A stretch of 64,000 bases of DNA from an uncultured Subdoligranulum sp. (GTDB lineage Bacteria > Bacillota > Clostridia > Christensenellales > CAG-314). How positions within the stretch are numbered: the first letter of the stretch is position 1; each line of letters begins with the position of its first letter. A program made the translations under genes and the position numbers. The stretch lies in assembly GCA_902496185.1 (NCBI GenBank), contig CABUZX010000005.1:1-64000 (forward strand), read 5' to 3'. The notes beneath the pieces are model-generated. The model was given only the letters and a program-made list of their open reading frames with translations, was not told the DNA's origin and made no database searches. Below are positions 42,716-51,263 of this stretch, in pieces.

Positions 42716-42949
42716 ATGAAAAAGAAATTTACAAATGAAGAAATAGGACAAATTATGGGCAAAATAGCAGACAAAGTTCGTAGGGATATGGACTATGATT
42801 TTAGGGTTGCGCAAAGTCAAATGTGGATTGCGGAAAAAGATTTGGTCAACACTTTAGATGAAAAACAAAAAGATTTGTACGACGATTTTTGTAAAAAAAG
42901 AGATGATTTTTATAGTATTGCAGGAGAGATTTATCAAAGGAAATTTTAA
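42716..42949 (+). CDS. small hypothetical protein
   Basis: A 77-aa charged, probably all-helical protein (KFTNEEIGQIMGKIADKVR, then KDLVNTLDEKQKDLYDDF and a FYSIAGEIYQRKF end) that I do not recognise. The ATG at 42716 follows TTAGGAG; the longer frame to 42686 runs into the preceding terminator and is rejected. No signal or membrane segment. It follows the 6S-like RNA terminator closely, so it may depend on read-through from that promoter. Confidence 0.7.
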   Translation: MKKKFTNEEIGQIMGKIADKVRRDMDYDFRVAQSQMWIAEKDLVNTLDEKQKDLYDDFCKKRDDFYSIAGEIYQRKF

Positions 42950-43014
42950 TTGTAAATAAGGTATAGCGCGCTAAACTCACGACGGCAAAAGTTTTGTGTG
43001 TATAAGGCAAAGTC

Positions 43015-43046
43015 AAAAGATAACGAAATTTTTTTCGTTATCTTTT
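43015..43046 (+). terminator. terminator after the small protein gene
   Basis: AAAAGATAACGAAA (43015-43028) pairs with TTTCGTTATCTTTT (43033-43046). Confidence 0.75.
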
Positions 43047-43115
43047 ATTAATCTGTCAACAAACGTTAATACTAAAGAGATTATAATATAAAATTATATA
43101 AATTAGAGGGTTTTT

Positions 43116-44465
43116 ATGAAAAGACAAGATTTCAAAAAGTTGCGTATAACGATAGGTATTTTGCTTTTGCTGTGTTTTAGTGTGTGCTTTAGCGCTTGCT
43201 CGACGTTTGGCAAAGGAAAGTCCGCTTATGAAATTGCGGTTGAAAACGGCTTTGTGGGGACGGAAGTGGATTGGTTAAACAGCCTTAAAGGCGAAGACGC
43301 GCAAAAAACGGACATAGAAGATATTTACCTCTCTGCCAAAAACAATGGTTTTAAAGGCGAATTTTTGGATTTTTTGAAGGAATATCTTGCTTTTGAAGAT
43401 TCTTCCGACCTTGTTTATGCGTCAAACAAAGCCTTGCGGTCGGTTGTTGCCGTGGTGGCAAAACATACGGGTACGCAAATTACCTATATTCCTTTTGTCG
43501 GTTATCAGGAAGAAAAAGTCGAATTTAGTTCTTCTGGGAGCGGAGTTATACTATCTCTTGACAAAAACAAAGGCGACGCGTATATCGTGACTAATTACCA
43601 CGTCGTATATAGTAGTAATAGCGATACTTCCGACAAAATAAGCGACGACGTAACGGTAAGTATTTATGGGCAATCTGCCGAAAATATTATTTCTGCTCAA
43701 TACGTTGGTGGGAGTATGAATTACGACATTGCCGTGCTAAAAGTTACAAATAGTCTCGTGTTGTCTTTAAGCGATTGCGTGGAGGCGGAAGTAGCCGACA
43801 GCAACGACCTTGTAGTAGGGCAAGGCGTGGTTGCAGTTGGAAACGCCGAGGGGCTTGGAATATCCGTTACTAAAGGTATTGTAAGCGTTCCCAGCGAATA
43901 CATTGCAATGACGGCTTCCGACGGGCGTACGGCAATAGAGTTGAGAGTGGCGCGTATAGACGCGGGAATAAACGCCGGCAACAGCGGTGGAGGATTGTTT
44001 GACCAAAACGGCAAGCTTATCGGCGTAGTAAACGCAAAAATGGTGGATGAGGAGATCGAAGCAATGGGCTACGCTATACCCTCTTCCGTTGCAATTGCGG
44101 TTGCAAATCAGATAATTTTAAACGGAAGTGTAAAAATTTGCGATATAGGTATTTCTTACGAAGGTACAAACGCTTTTGCAAGTTTTAATACGGATTTGCA
44201 GGTTTATGAAACCAAAGAGTCCGTAACGGTTACCGAAGTGACTTTTGGCGGACCGTCGAGCCTAAAAATAAAAAAGAACGACGTAATTACGGCTATTGGT
44301 TTTTTGGGCGGACAATTGCAAGAATTAAATCACGCGTATCAATTGACGGACTTTTTGCTAAATTGCAAAGCAGGGGATACCTTGGTGGTCGTTTTGACGA
44401 GAGCCGACGAGCAACTTGAAGTTAAAATTTCTGTGGGCGCAGGGGATATGAAAACAGTTGCTTAA
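43116..44465 (+). CDS. HtrA-like trypsin-fold lipoprotein protease
   Basis: A 449-aa surface protease. A lipobox ends at C28 (VCFSAC). Residues 37-58 contain AYEIAVENGFVGTEVDWLNS, a short module seen in surface proteins of Clostridia, repeated in weaker form at 70-90. The chymotrypsin-like domain holds H162 (VTNYHVV), D204 (NYDIAVL) and S290 (NAGNSGGGLFD). A PDZ-like domain follows (about 345-440). It probably handles damaged exported proteins. No ribosome binding site of strength precedes the ATG (GAGGG). Monocistronic. Confidence 0.92.
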   Translation: MKRQDFKKLRITIGILLLLCFSVCFSACSTFGKGKSAYEIAVENGFVGTEVDWLNSLKGEDAQKTDIEDIYLSAKNNGFKGEFLDFLKEYLAFEDSSDLVYASNKALRSVVAVVAKHTGTQITYIPFVGYQEEKVEFSSSGSGVILSLDKNKGDAYIVTNYHVVYSSNSDTSDKISDDVTVSIYGQSAENIISAQYVGGSMNYDIAVLKVTNSLVLSLSDCVEAEVADSNDLVVGQGVVAVGNAEGLGISVTKGIVSVPSEYIAMTASDGRTAIELRVARIDAGINAGNSGGGLFDQNGKLIGVVNAKMVDEEIEAMGYAIPSSVAIAVANQIILNGSVKICDIGISYEGTNAFASFNTDLQVYETKESVTVTEVTFGGPSSLKIKKNDVITAIGFLGGQLQELNHAYQLTDFLLNCKAGDTLVVVLTRADEQLEVKISVGAGDMKTVA

Positions 44466-44556
44466 TTTTGACAAAAATAAAGTAATGAATATTCCGTATA
44501 TTTTTTGAAGGTATTGAGCAAACTAAAACTACATTCTTTAAACGGAGGTAGTTTTG

Positions 44557-44706
44557 ATGAAGAATATCGTTAAGACTGGCGAAAAGCCAGGTAAGGGAAC
44601 TTACTCTTGCACAAATTGCGGTACGGACGTTTCACTTGGTTCAAGTGACAAATGCCCGCCTTGCCCTAAGTGCAACAACAGCGAGTTTAAAAAATGCAAC
44701 GGCTAA
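44557..44706 (+). CDS. 49-aa zinc-ribbon protein
   Basis: Translated directly: MKNIVKTGEKPGKGTYSC, then TNCGTDVSLGSSDKCPPCPK and CNNSEFKKCNG. Cysteines at 18, 21, 33, 36 and 39 give a CxxC and a CPPCPKC knuckle, like the C-terminal zinc ribbon of DUF1451-type and rubredoxin-like small proteins. ACGGAGGT lies 8 nt before the ATG. A terminator follows 10 nt after the stop, so it forms its own transcript. Function unknown. Confidence 0.8.
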   Translation: MKNIVKTGEKPGKGTYSCTNCGTDVSLGSSDKCPPCPKCNNSEFKKCNG

Positions 44707-44715
44707 AATAAGCCT

Positions 44716-44748
44716 ACAAAAAACCTTTCCTTTGGGAGGGTTTTTTGT
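44716..44748 (+). terminator. terminator after the zinc-ribbon gene
   Basis: ACAAAAAACC..CC pairs with GG..GGGTTTTTTGT, with small internal loops, ending in Ts. Confidence 0.75.
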
Positions 44749-44846
44749 ATTTTGGCGCAAAAAAAAGGTTTTGTTTTTTGTATACAATTATAAAAAATAC
44801 TGAACTTTATTCATAAAAAATTTTGGGGAATAAATTAGTTTTTTGA

Positions 44847-44877
44847 TTGACTTTAAATTATTTTGTGTTAATATAAT
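44847..44877 (+). promoter_or_regulatory. probable promoter of the oad operon
   Basis: TTGACT (44847-44852) and TATAAT (44872-44877), 19 bp apart, about 90 nt before oadA. A second, weaker -10 (TAATAT) is at 44869. The leader contains an AT-rich hairpin at about 44899-44930. Confidence 0.5.
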
Positions 44878-44965
44878 AGTTGGTAGAAGTTGGGGCTTTT
44901 GTAAATTTTAGACAAAAATTTGCAAAAAACCGCTTTACAAAAATAATATTAAAAGGGACACAAAA

Positions 44966-46348
44966 ATGAAAAAAGTTGCTTTTACAGAAACAGTTTTGAG
45001 AGACGCCAACCAATCCTTGATGGCTACACGTCTCCCTTACGATCAGTTTGAAGGTGTTTTAGCCGATATGAACAAGGCGGGATATTATTCTGTCGAATGT
45101 TGGGGTGGCGCTACTTTTGACTCATGTCTTCGCTTTTTGAAGGAAGATCCTTGGCAAAGGTTGCGTAATATCCGCAAGGCTATGCCTAATACAAAATTAC
45201 AGATGTTGTTGCGCGGACAAAACCTTTTGGGTTACAAGCACTATCCCGACGACGTTGTAAAAATGTTTGTTAAAAAGAGTATAGAAAACGGTATTGACAT
45301 TATTCGTATTTTTGACGCTCTCAACGATACGCGTAACGTAAAGGTTGCCGTGGAAGAAACCGTCAAAAACGGCGCAATAGCAAGCGGCGCAATAAGCTAC
45401 ACCACAAGCCCCGTACATACTCTCAAAAATTTCGTCACTATTGCAGACGAATTTAAGCGTATGGGAGCTTCTACGATTTGTATTAAAGATATGGCGGGCG
45501 TTATGGGTCCGCAGGAAGCGTACGACCTTACGAAGGCGTTGAAGGAACAAGTTGGTTTGCCCGTAATTTTGCATACTCACTGCACGACGGGTTTGGCTTA
45601 TACGACCTATCTCAAGGGTATTGAAGCAGGCGCAGACGTTATTGATACGGCAACAAGCGCGTTTAGCGGTGGCACGAGCCAACCCGCAACGGAAACTTTG
45701 GCGTATTTGTTGAAGCAACTCGGCTATGACGTGGACGTAAACTTTGACCAACTCAAGAAAGTAAACGATTACTTTAAGCCTATCCGCGACAAGTACGTAG
45801 CAGACGGTATTATTATGCCACGCGCATTGGCAACAGATACGGACGCGCTTACTTATAAAGTTCCCGGTGGTATGCTTTCTAACCTTTTCAGTCAATTAAA
45901 GCAACTTAACGCTCTCGACCGTTTGGACGAAGTATTGGCAGAGGTTCCGGAGGTGCGCAAAGACTTGGGTTATCCGCCGTTGGTTACGCCAATGAGTCAA
46001 ATGGTGGGCGTACAAGCGACGCAAAACGTTCTCAAGGGACGTTATGAGACGATAGGTAAGGAAGTAAAGGCTTATTTGCACGGCGAATACGGCAAAGCGC
46101 CTGGCGAAGTCGACCAACAAATCCTCAAAAAGGCTCTCGGCGATACGGAAATAATCACTTGCCGTTATGCAGACTTGCTTAAACCGCAATTTGAAGAAAC
46201 AAAAGCCAAGCTCGGCGATATGGCAAGATGTGACGAAGACGTTTTGAGTTATATTGCTTTTCCGCAGGTTGCTGAAACTTTCTTTGCAGAAAGAAAGGAA
46301 GCAGAAGAAAGAAAAGTTTCCTACGCTATTGAACAAATAGAAGGATAA
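44966..46348 (+). CDS. oadA: oxaloacetate decarboxylase alpha subunit (carboxyltransferase)
   Basis: A 460-aa TIM-barrel carboxyltransferase: TVLRDANQSLMATRLPYDQF with the metal-binding Asp, RGQNLLGYKHYPDDVV, CIKDMAGVMGPQEAYDL with the carboxyl-binding Lys, and HTHCTTGLA with the metal histidines. The C-terminal conserved carboxylase part follows. The biotin domain is not fused: it is the separate gene at 46727. With the next three genes it makes a sodium pump driven by oxaloacetate (or related acid) decarboxylation; methylmalonyl-CoA or other substrates cannot be excluded. Weak AAAGGGA site. Confidence 0.9.
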   Translation: MKKVAFTETVLRDANQSLMATRLPYDQFEGVLADMNKAGYYSVECWGGATFDSCLRFLKEDPWQRLRNIRKAMPNTKLQMLLRGQNLLGYKHYPDDVVKMFVKKSIENGIDIIRIFDALNDTRNVKVAVEETVKNGAIASGAISYTTSPVHTLKNFVTIADEFKRMGASTICIKDMAGVMGPQEAYDLTKALKEQVGLPVILHTHCTTGLAYTTYLKGIEAGADVIDTATSAFSGGTSQPATETLAYLLKQLGYDVDVNFDQLKKVNDYFKPIRDKYVADGIIMPRALATDTDALTYKVPGGMLSNLFSQLKQLNALDRLDEVLAEVPEVRKDLGYPPLVTPMSQMVGVQATQNVLKGRYETIGKEVKAYLHGEYGKAPGEVDQQILKKALGDTEIITCRYADLLKPQFEETKAKLGDMARCDEDVLSYIAFPQVAETFFAERKEAEERKVSYAIEQIEG

Positions 46349-46361
46349 CGGAGGAAAGTTA

Positions 46362-46730
46362 ATGACAAATTTATTGTTGCAAAATTCAGGTGGTATCAAC
46401 TTTGGTGATACAATGTTGGTATTCGTTATTGGATTTGTGCTGATTATGGTGGTTCTCGCCTTATTGATAGGAGTTATTTATCTTATGAGATGGATTTTAA
46501 AGATGTTTCAACCAATGTCAAAGCTTAAAGCTGCGGCAACTGCTACGGAAGCTGTCGCAAAGGAAAAAAAGCCCGTTGCGCTTGCAAAGGGTAGTTGTGG
46601 TGAACTTTGTCTCAACAACGTAAGTGAAAAAGACGCGGCAATGGTGATGGCAATAGTTGCTGATCAATTGCAAACACCATTAAATCAATTAAGATTTAAA
46701 AGTATTAAACAAATAGGAGAAGACAAATGA
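46362..46730 (+). CDS. oadG: sodium-pump decarboxylase gamma subunit
   Basis: A 122-aa protein with one membrane segment (about 22-45) and a polar C-terminal part, the OadG pattern. The C-terminal half (after residue 80) has LNNVSEKDAAMVMAIVADQLQ. Gamma subunits hold alpha and beta together and bind zinc in other species. The stop overlaps the next start by 4 nt. Confidence 0.8.
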   Translation: MTNLLLQNSGGINFGDTMLVFVIGFVLIMVVLALLIGVIYLMRWILKMFQPMSKLKAAATATEAVAKEKKPVALAKGSCGELCLNNVSEKDAAMVMAIVADQLQTPLNQLRFKSIKQIGEDK

Positions 46731-47125
46731 AATATAAGGTCAAACTCAACAAAAAAATATTTGAAGTAGAAGTTGAAAAAGGAGAGGCCATTCTTTTGGC
46801 TGAATATTCTGCTATTGACGCACAACCTGCTCCCGTAGCGCCGGTGGCGACAGCTGCAGCTCCCGTAGCTACTCCTGTGGCTACTCCCGTTGCGTCTCCC
46901 GCAAGCGGTGGAGCAAACACCGTTTCTAGCCCGTTGCCCGGTACCGTCGTAGACGTTAAAATTTCTGTAGGTCAAGCCGTTAAAAAGGGTGACGTAGTAG
47001 TAGTGTTGGAAGCTATGAAGATGGAAAATGAAATCAACGCATCCAAAGACGGCAAAATTACCAACGTTTACGTTTCAAAAGGCTCCAAGGTAGAACAAGG
47101 TTCTCCGTTGTTTGATATAGAATAA
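46727..47125 (+). CDS. biotin carboxyl carrier subunit of the decarboxylase
   Basis: A 132-aa protein: N-terminal strand segment, an Ala/Pro/Val-rich flexible linker (about 32-62), then a biotinyl domain with EAMKMENE at about 98-105; the lysine is the biotin site. The swinging arm carries CO2 from the alpha subunit to the membrane beta subunit. Overlaps oadG by 4 nt. Confidence 0.93.
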   Translation: MKYKVKLNKKIFEVEVEKGEAILLAEYSAIDAQPAPVAPVATAAAPVATPVATPVASPASGGANTVSSPLPGTVVDVKISVGQAVKKGDVVVVLEAMKMENEINASKDGKITNVYVSKGSKVEQGSPLFDIE

Positions 47126-47137
47126 AGGAGCGCAAAA

Positions 47138-48334
47138 ATGGATATTTTAAGTTCTCTCGTGGGCCTTTGGGAAGAGAGCGGTTTTTATTCTCTGTTTGTG
47201 GGGGACGGCTGGCAAAATCTCATTATGATTTTGGTTGCCTGTTTGTTGCTCTTTTTGGGTATTGCCAAAAAGTTTGAACCGTTGCTTCTCGTTGGTATTG
47301 CTTTTGGTATGTTGTTGACAAACTTGCCGAATAGCGCCGTTTATACTCCCGAGTTTTGGGTAGGGGATCAAGCCGTTGCAAACGGCGTCGATTATGGCGA
47401 AGTTTTGCGTCACGGCGGATTAATTGATATTTTGTACATAGGCGTAAAAACCGGTGTTTATCCTTCGTTGATATTTATTGGTGTTGGAGCAATGACGGAC
47501 TTTGGTCCAATGCTTTCAAGACCGAGTAGTCTTTTGTTGGGCGCAGCGGCGCAATTGGGTATTTATATTGCCTTTATCGGCGCTGTTACGCTTTGTGGGT
47601 TTGACGTAAAATTGGCGGCTTCTATTGGTATTATCGGTGGGGCGGATGGTCCGACGGCTATTTGGCTGACGAAGACGCTTGCGCCGGAATATCTCGGTTC
47701 TATCGCTATTGCAGCGTACTCTTATATGGCGCTTATTCCTATGATTCAACCGCCAATAATTAGGATGTTGACCACCAAAAAGGAACGACTCATTAGGATG
47801 GAAAGTCCCAAAAACGTTTCAAAGGCAACAAAGATTGTTTTCCCCATCGTGGTTACTATATTTGTAGTGTTGGTATTGCCTTCCGTTGCGGGTTTGCTCG
47901 GATGCTTGATGTTTGGCAATTTGCTTAAGGAATGTGGTGTGACGGAAAGATTGAGCGATACGGCGCAAAACGCGTTGATGAATATTGTGACGCTCTTCCT
48001 TGGTATTTCCGTAGGAGCGACGGCAACGGCGGCTAACTTCCTCAAGTTGGAAACCTTGATGATTGTTGGTTTGGGCTTGGTTGCTTTCTGCTTCTCAACT
48101 GCGGGTGGCGTTTTGTTTGGCAAATTTATGTGCTGGATAACCAAGGGCAAGATCAATCCTATGATCGGCGCGGCAGGTGTGTCCGCTGTGCCTATGGCGG
48201 CAAGAGTTGTGCATAACGAAGGTCGCAAGTACGACCTCGACAATCACCTTTTGATGCACGCTATGGCTCCAAACGTGGCAGGTGTAATAGGTAGTTCTGT
48301 TGCTGCAGGATTATTTATGTCGCTGTTTGGTTGA
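47138..48334 (+). CDS. oadB: sodium-pump decarboxylase beta subunit
   Basis: A 398-aa membrane protein with about ten to eleven segments. GADGPTAIWLTKTLAPEYLG (about 168-187) carries the conserved Asp region for Na+ transport, and GKINPMIGAAGVSAVPMAARV near the C-terminus is also conserved. It releases CO2 from biotin and pumps Na+ out. It closes the operon; a terminator follows. Confidence 0.95.
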   Translation: MDILSSLVGLWEESGFYSLFVGDGWQNLIMILVACLLLFLGIAKKFEPLLLVGIAFGMLLTNLPNSAVYTPEFWVGDQAVANGVDYGEVLRHGGLIDILYIGVKTGVYPSLIFIGVGAMTDFGPMLSRPSSLLLGAAAQLGIYIAFIGAVTLCGFDVKLAASIGIIGGADGPTAIWLTKTLAPEYLGSIAIAAYSYMALIPMIQPPIIRMLTTKKERLIRMESPKNVSKATKIVFPIVVTIFVVLVLPSVAGLLGCLMFGNLLKECGVTERLSDTAQNALMNIVTLFLGISVGATATAANFLKLETLMIVGLGLVAFCFSTAGGVLFGKFMCWITKGKINPMIGAAGVSAVPMAARVVHNEGRKYDLDNHLLMHAMAPNVAGVIGSSVAAGLFMSLFG

Positions 48335-48355
48335 TAAACTAAATATTAAATTTAA

Positions 48356-48386
48356 AAATCCGTACGTTGTAAGCGTGCGGATTTTT
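48356..48386 (+). terminator. terminator of the oad operon
   Basis: AAATCCGTACG pairs with CGTGCGGATTT (one G-T pair), followed by Ts. Confidence 0.85.
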
Positions 48387-48478
48387 GTGCAATTTGGCGA
48401 AATAAGCGTGTGGCTGTAGGTCGGAGTGGGATAAAAAAGATTATGAAAAGTTTTTTGCAAATAATTATTAAAAAACTT

Positions 48479-48507
48479 TTGACTAATGACAAGGTTTATG
48501 TTATAAT
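48479..48507 (+). promoter_or_regulatory. promoter of tRNA-Ser
   Basis: TTGACT (48479-48484) and TATAAT (48502-48507) with 17-bp spacing. Confidence 0.8.
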
Positions 48508-48560
48508 GCTTTAGCAGTTTGAACCAAAACTGTATAATATTTTATCTTAACTTTGAGCGT

Positions 48561-48654
48561 GGAGAAGTACCCAAGTGGCTCAAGGGGCTCCCCTGCTAAG
48601 GGAGTAGTACGCATAGAACGTGTAGCATGGGTTCAAATCCCATCTTCTCCGCCA
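48561..48654 (+). tRNA. tRNA-Ser (GCT anticodon)
   Basis: A 94-nt class II tRNA. Acceptor GGAGAAG pairs with CTTCTCC, anticodon stem CTCCC/GGGAG with loop CTGCTAA gives GCT (codons AGC/AGT), followed by a long variable arm, T arm ATGGG-TTCAAAT-CCCAT, discriminator G and encoded CCA. The last 21 nt are repeated exactly at 48820-48840. Confidence 0.96.
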
Positions 48655-48840
48655 CAGGCGCTACGCCAAGTAGTCGCAACCCAAAAAAGACTTGCTTTGT
48701 TGCAGGTCTTTTTTGCATTGCTCCCCAAAGGCTCGCGCCTTGTGAGGTACAAAGGTGAGATAGTCAAACGTTTTAGTGACGCTACACTACGTTTCGCTAT
48801 CCGTCGCTTGCGCTCCTTACAAATCCCATCTTCTCCGCCA
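48634..48840 (+). mobile_element. small element duplicating the tRNA-Ser 3' tail
   Basis: A 21-bp piece of the tRNA tail (48634-48654) is repeated at 48820-48840, so a 186-bp unit lies inserted behind the tRNA. The tRNA's apparent native terminator lies right after the second copy. Repeats at tRNA tails are typical of integration sites. The unit carries no gene and must be moved, if at all, by outside enzymes. Confidence 0.6.
48649..48824 (+). repeat. tRNA-associated repeat, full copy A
   Basis: Begins at CCGCCA of the tRNA end and ends at TTACAAAT. It contains a terminator-like hairpin (48673-48716) and several short GC-rich palindromes. It matches 51659-51833 almost exactly, apart from one indel and one base change, and the first 73 bases match 16-89. 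Confidence 0.9.
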
Positions 48841-48842
48841 AG

Positions 48843-48879
48843 AGCGATTCTATTTGAACCCAAATAGAGTCGCTTTTTC
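48843..48879 (+). terminator. apparent native terminator of tRNA-Ser
   Basis: AGCGATTCTATTTG (48843-48856) pairs with CAAATAGAGTCGCT (48861-48874) with one G-T pair, then Ts. Confidence 0.85.
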
Positions 48880-48904
48880 TATCACCATATTAAAATATAT
48901 TTTC

Positions 48905-49012
48905 GTTAAAGGCAATGCAGGGATAATCTTTAATTTTGAACGTCCTAAAGCCGAAAATACGCGTTGGGCGACACAACCAAGAGATGAATATGATGACTTT
49001 ATAAAAAGATAA
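48905..49012 (+). pseudogene. possible coding remnant
   Basis: The frame ending at the TAA at 49010-49012 encodes FNFERPKAENTRWATQPRDE followed by YDDFIKR, which reads like a real protein C-terminus. The frame upstream runs through the terminator and repeat and has no start signal. It may be the tail of a gene cut by the neighbouring rearrangement. I do not recognise the family. Confidence 0.25.
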
Positions 49013-49056
49013 AAATTTTATTTTTTCGCTTTATTACATTGTTATAATTCGCACGA

Positions 49057-49085
49057 TTGATTTTTTTACTAATTTATGTTAAAAT
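49057..49085 (+). promoter_or_regulatory. promoter of the HIRAN/BRCT gene
   Basis: TTGATT (49057-49062) and TAAAAT (49080-49085), 17-bp spacing, about 37 nt before the ATG at 49122. Confidence 0.6.
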
Positions 49086-49121
49086 ATTACGAAAAATATC
49101 CTTTATATAAAATTGAGATTA

Positions 49122-51098
49122 ATGATGGAAGAAAAAACTATTTGTAAAACAATTAATATTAAATTACAATGGACAAACGAAAACTATATTCAAGATAATT
49201 TACACAACAATAAAAACAGAAAAAGCGAAATATCTATTCTTCAAAACAAACATATTATGGTAGCAACGCGTGGTGCATTTAGAGATTGCGAACGAGGAAT
49301 ATTTTATGTTGTTGATGATGAGAATCGTTGTCTTGGTTATTTGCCAAAATCTTTAGAAGAAAAGTTTGATGAAGAAACCCTTTGTAATGCAACAGGTTCA
49401 GTTTATAAAATTTTTAAACAAGATGGCTTTTCAAAATATAGTTGTTTTATATCATTAGATGTTCCTGTTATTGAAGAACTTGAATATAATATGCACTATG
49501 AAGATAATTTAATTAATAAAAAAGTTCCTTTTTTAGAAAAAGTTGTTTTTTTAGATTATCAAATCGCCAACAGCCAAAATGAATTGTGCAGAATTAGCGC
49601 TATAATTACAGAAAACGGAAAAATTAAAAATATAATTGATGAGTTAATTAAGCCTATAAATAGTTTTGATTACACTTTTTCTCTTATTGAAGAACAAAAA
49701 GTTTCAGAAAAAGATGTTTACAATAAATCAAATTTAAAGTTAGTATGGAAAAAGTTTTTTAATTTTAATACGGACGAATATTGTTTTATACTACATAATG
49801 CTACTCCAAAATTACAAAATCTTCTGGGTAATTTAGCCAATTACGGAATAAAACCAGCCAAGCCTATTAAATATATTAGCGAAGGCGACCATTTTTCATT
49901 TATTGATATTTATAAATTATCACAAGAGTATTATAGTGACATTTATGACTTCTCTCAAAAAGGATTATCATCATATTTTGGCATCCAACACAATGGTGAA
50001 TATGATTCAATGCAAAATGTTGTAAATTGTCTAAAAATATTTTGTTGCATACTAAAAAATTGTTATATAGACATAAACTACCAGCGTCAAGACTTATCGT
50101 TCTACGAAAATTATTTCAAGAAATTAACAACAACCCCTTATCACGCAATTTATCCAAATAAAGAATTTAATATAGAAGATATTTCTTTTGAAACAGATAT
50201 AAATAGTATTCAAACTCTTTCAGATAAGACTATTTGCGTTACTGGAGAGTTTAAAAGATATCCTAATAATATAGAAATACCTTTTTATCATGGAATTAAT
50301 GTAAAAAGGGTGTCCAATAAAATAACAAAATCAGTTGATATTCTTGTTGTTGGGGAAAATTTTAGTAAAACCATTTTACAACAGGCAAATGATTATAAAA
50401 AAATAAAAATAATTAATGAAGATTTGTTTTATCAATTAATTGATATAGAATATGATGCCGAAACTCTTAAAAAAGAAAAATTTAAATTAAATCTTAATAC
50501 ATTAATTAATGGATTGCCTAAATACAATTTAACATATAAGAAACCTATTCAAATGAATTTCACAAAAGAGATTTTATCAAATTTTACAATAAATCAACTT
50601 TCAAAATCATTGAATAATTATGTTATAATTCATATAGCAACAACAGGACTAAGCGATGATGATGAAATTATTGAATTATGCGCCATAAAATACAATAATG
50701 ATTTACCAATACAAAAATTTCAAACTTATGTTAAGCCCAAATTAAAAACAATAGAAATGTCGGAAAAGTATAACGGCATAAATTTTGACATGCTTCACGA
50801 TGCGCCGAATATAGAAGATATTATAGAAGATTTCTTAAGTTTTGTAGCAAATAATGATATCGTAGGTTACAATACTCAATTTATTATAAAGTTCCTTAAT
50901 AAAAATGGTTTTCATAAATTGTTTTCAACTAATACGAACATTTATGATGTTTTATTAAATATTAAAGAACTGCACAGATATACTTTCCCTAAATTAGATT
51001 TGACAACTATATGTAATTACTACAGTATTTATTTTGACAATAATACTATATCAAAATGCTTTGCAATAGGATTATTACTAAATTCTATAACTGAATAA
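49122..51098 (+). CDS. HIRAN-like / degenerate DEDDh exonuclease / BRCT / degenerate DEDDh exonuclease protein
   Basis: A 658-aa protein. Residues 38-115 resemble a HIRAN domain (KHIMVATRGAF, DDENRCLGYLPKSLEEKF). Residues 140-310 look like a DnaQ/DEDDh exonuclease with D145-x-Q147 in place of DxE, H225-N226, and H290/D295 retained. Residues 365-441 match a BRCT domain (LSDKTICVTGEFKRY, KSVDILVVGENFSKT). Residues 498-655 are a second DEDDh fold in which DxE is H504-x-A506 (HIATTGL) and HNxxFD is YNTQFI. It may bind DNA ends without cutting. The start is ATG 49122 or 49125; no strong binding site. Composition is visibly more AT-rich than that of oad or pit. Confidence 0.65.
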   Translation: MMEEKTICKTINIKLQWTNENYIQDNLHNNKNRKSEISILQNKHIMVATRGAFRDCERGIFYVVDDENRCLGYLPKSLEEKFDEETLCNATGSVYKIFKQDGFSKYSCFISLDVPVIEELEYNMHYEDNLINKKVPFLEKVVFLDYQIANSQNELCRISAIITENGKIKNIIDELIKPINSFDYTFSLIEEQKVSEKDVYNKSNLKLVWKKFFNFNTDEYCFILHNATPKLQNLLGNLANYGIKPAKPIKYISEGDHFSFIDIYKLSQEYYSDIYDFSQKGLSSYFGIQHNGEYDSMQNVVNCLKIFCCILKNCYIDINYQRQDLSFYENYFKKLTTTPYHAIYPNKEFNIEDISFETDINSIQTLSDKTICVTGEFKRYPNNIEIPFYHGINVKRVSNKITKSVDILVVGENFSKTILQQANDYKKIKIINEDLFYQLIDIEYDAETLKKEKFKLNLNTLINGLPKYNLTYKKPIQMNFTKEILSNFTINQLSKSLNNYVIIHIATTGLSDDDEIIELCAIKYNNDLPIQKFQTYVKPKLKTIEMSEKYNGINFDMLHDAPNIEDIIEDFLSFVANNDIVGYNTQFIIKFLNKNGFHKLFSTNTNIYDVLLNIKELHRYTFPKLDLTTICNYYSIYFDNNTISKCFAIGLLLNSITE

Positions 51099-51147
51099 TC
51101 AAATATATAATAAGTCAAAAGGATTTATTGTTTAATATAGTTAGTAA

Positions 51148-51190
51148 AGAATAGCCTAAACAAACTCATTTGTTTAGGCTATTCTTTTAA
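51148..51190 (+). terminator. terminator of the HIRAN/BRCT gene
   Basis: AAGAATAGCCTAAACAAA pairs with TTTGTTTAGGCTATTCTT over 18 bp around CTCA, then Ts. Confidence 0.85.
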
Positions 51191-51234
51191 TAATAAGATC
51201 ACTAAAGTCAATACTATATGACGTAATTATTAAC

Positions 51235-51263
51235 GTGATACTTCGGTATCATTATTTTTTTAT
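51235..51263 (+). terminator. UUCG-loop hairpin with T-run
   Basis: TGATAC-TTCG-GTATCA followed by a T-rich run, 45 bp after the previous terminator. What transcript it would end is not clear. Confidence 0.5.

Noticed and set aside
48553..48867. 104-codon frame through tRNA-Ser and the repeat
   Set aside because: It overlaps the tRNA and two terminators, and the same junk peptide arises from each repeat copy.
48905..49012. Full gene upstream of the HIRAN/BRCT gene
   Set aside because: Only about 34 plausible codons remain and they run back into a terminator, so it is listed just as a possible remnant.
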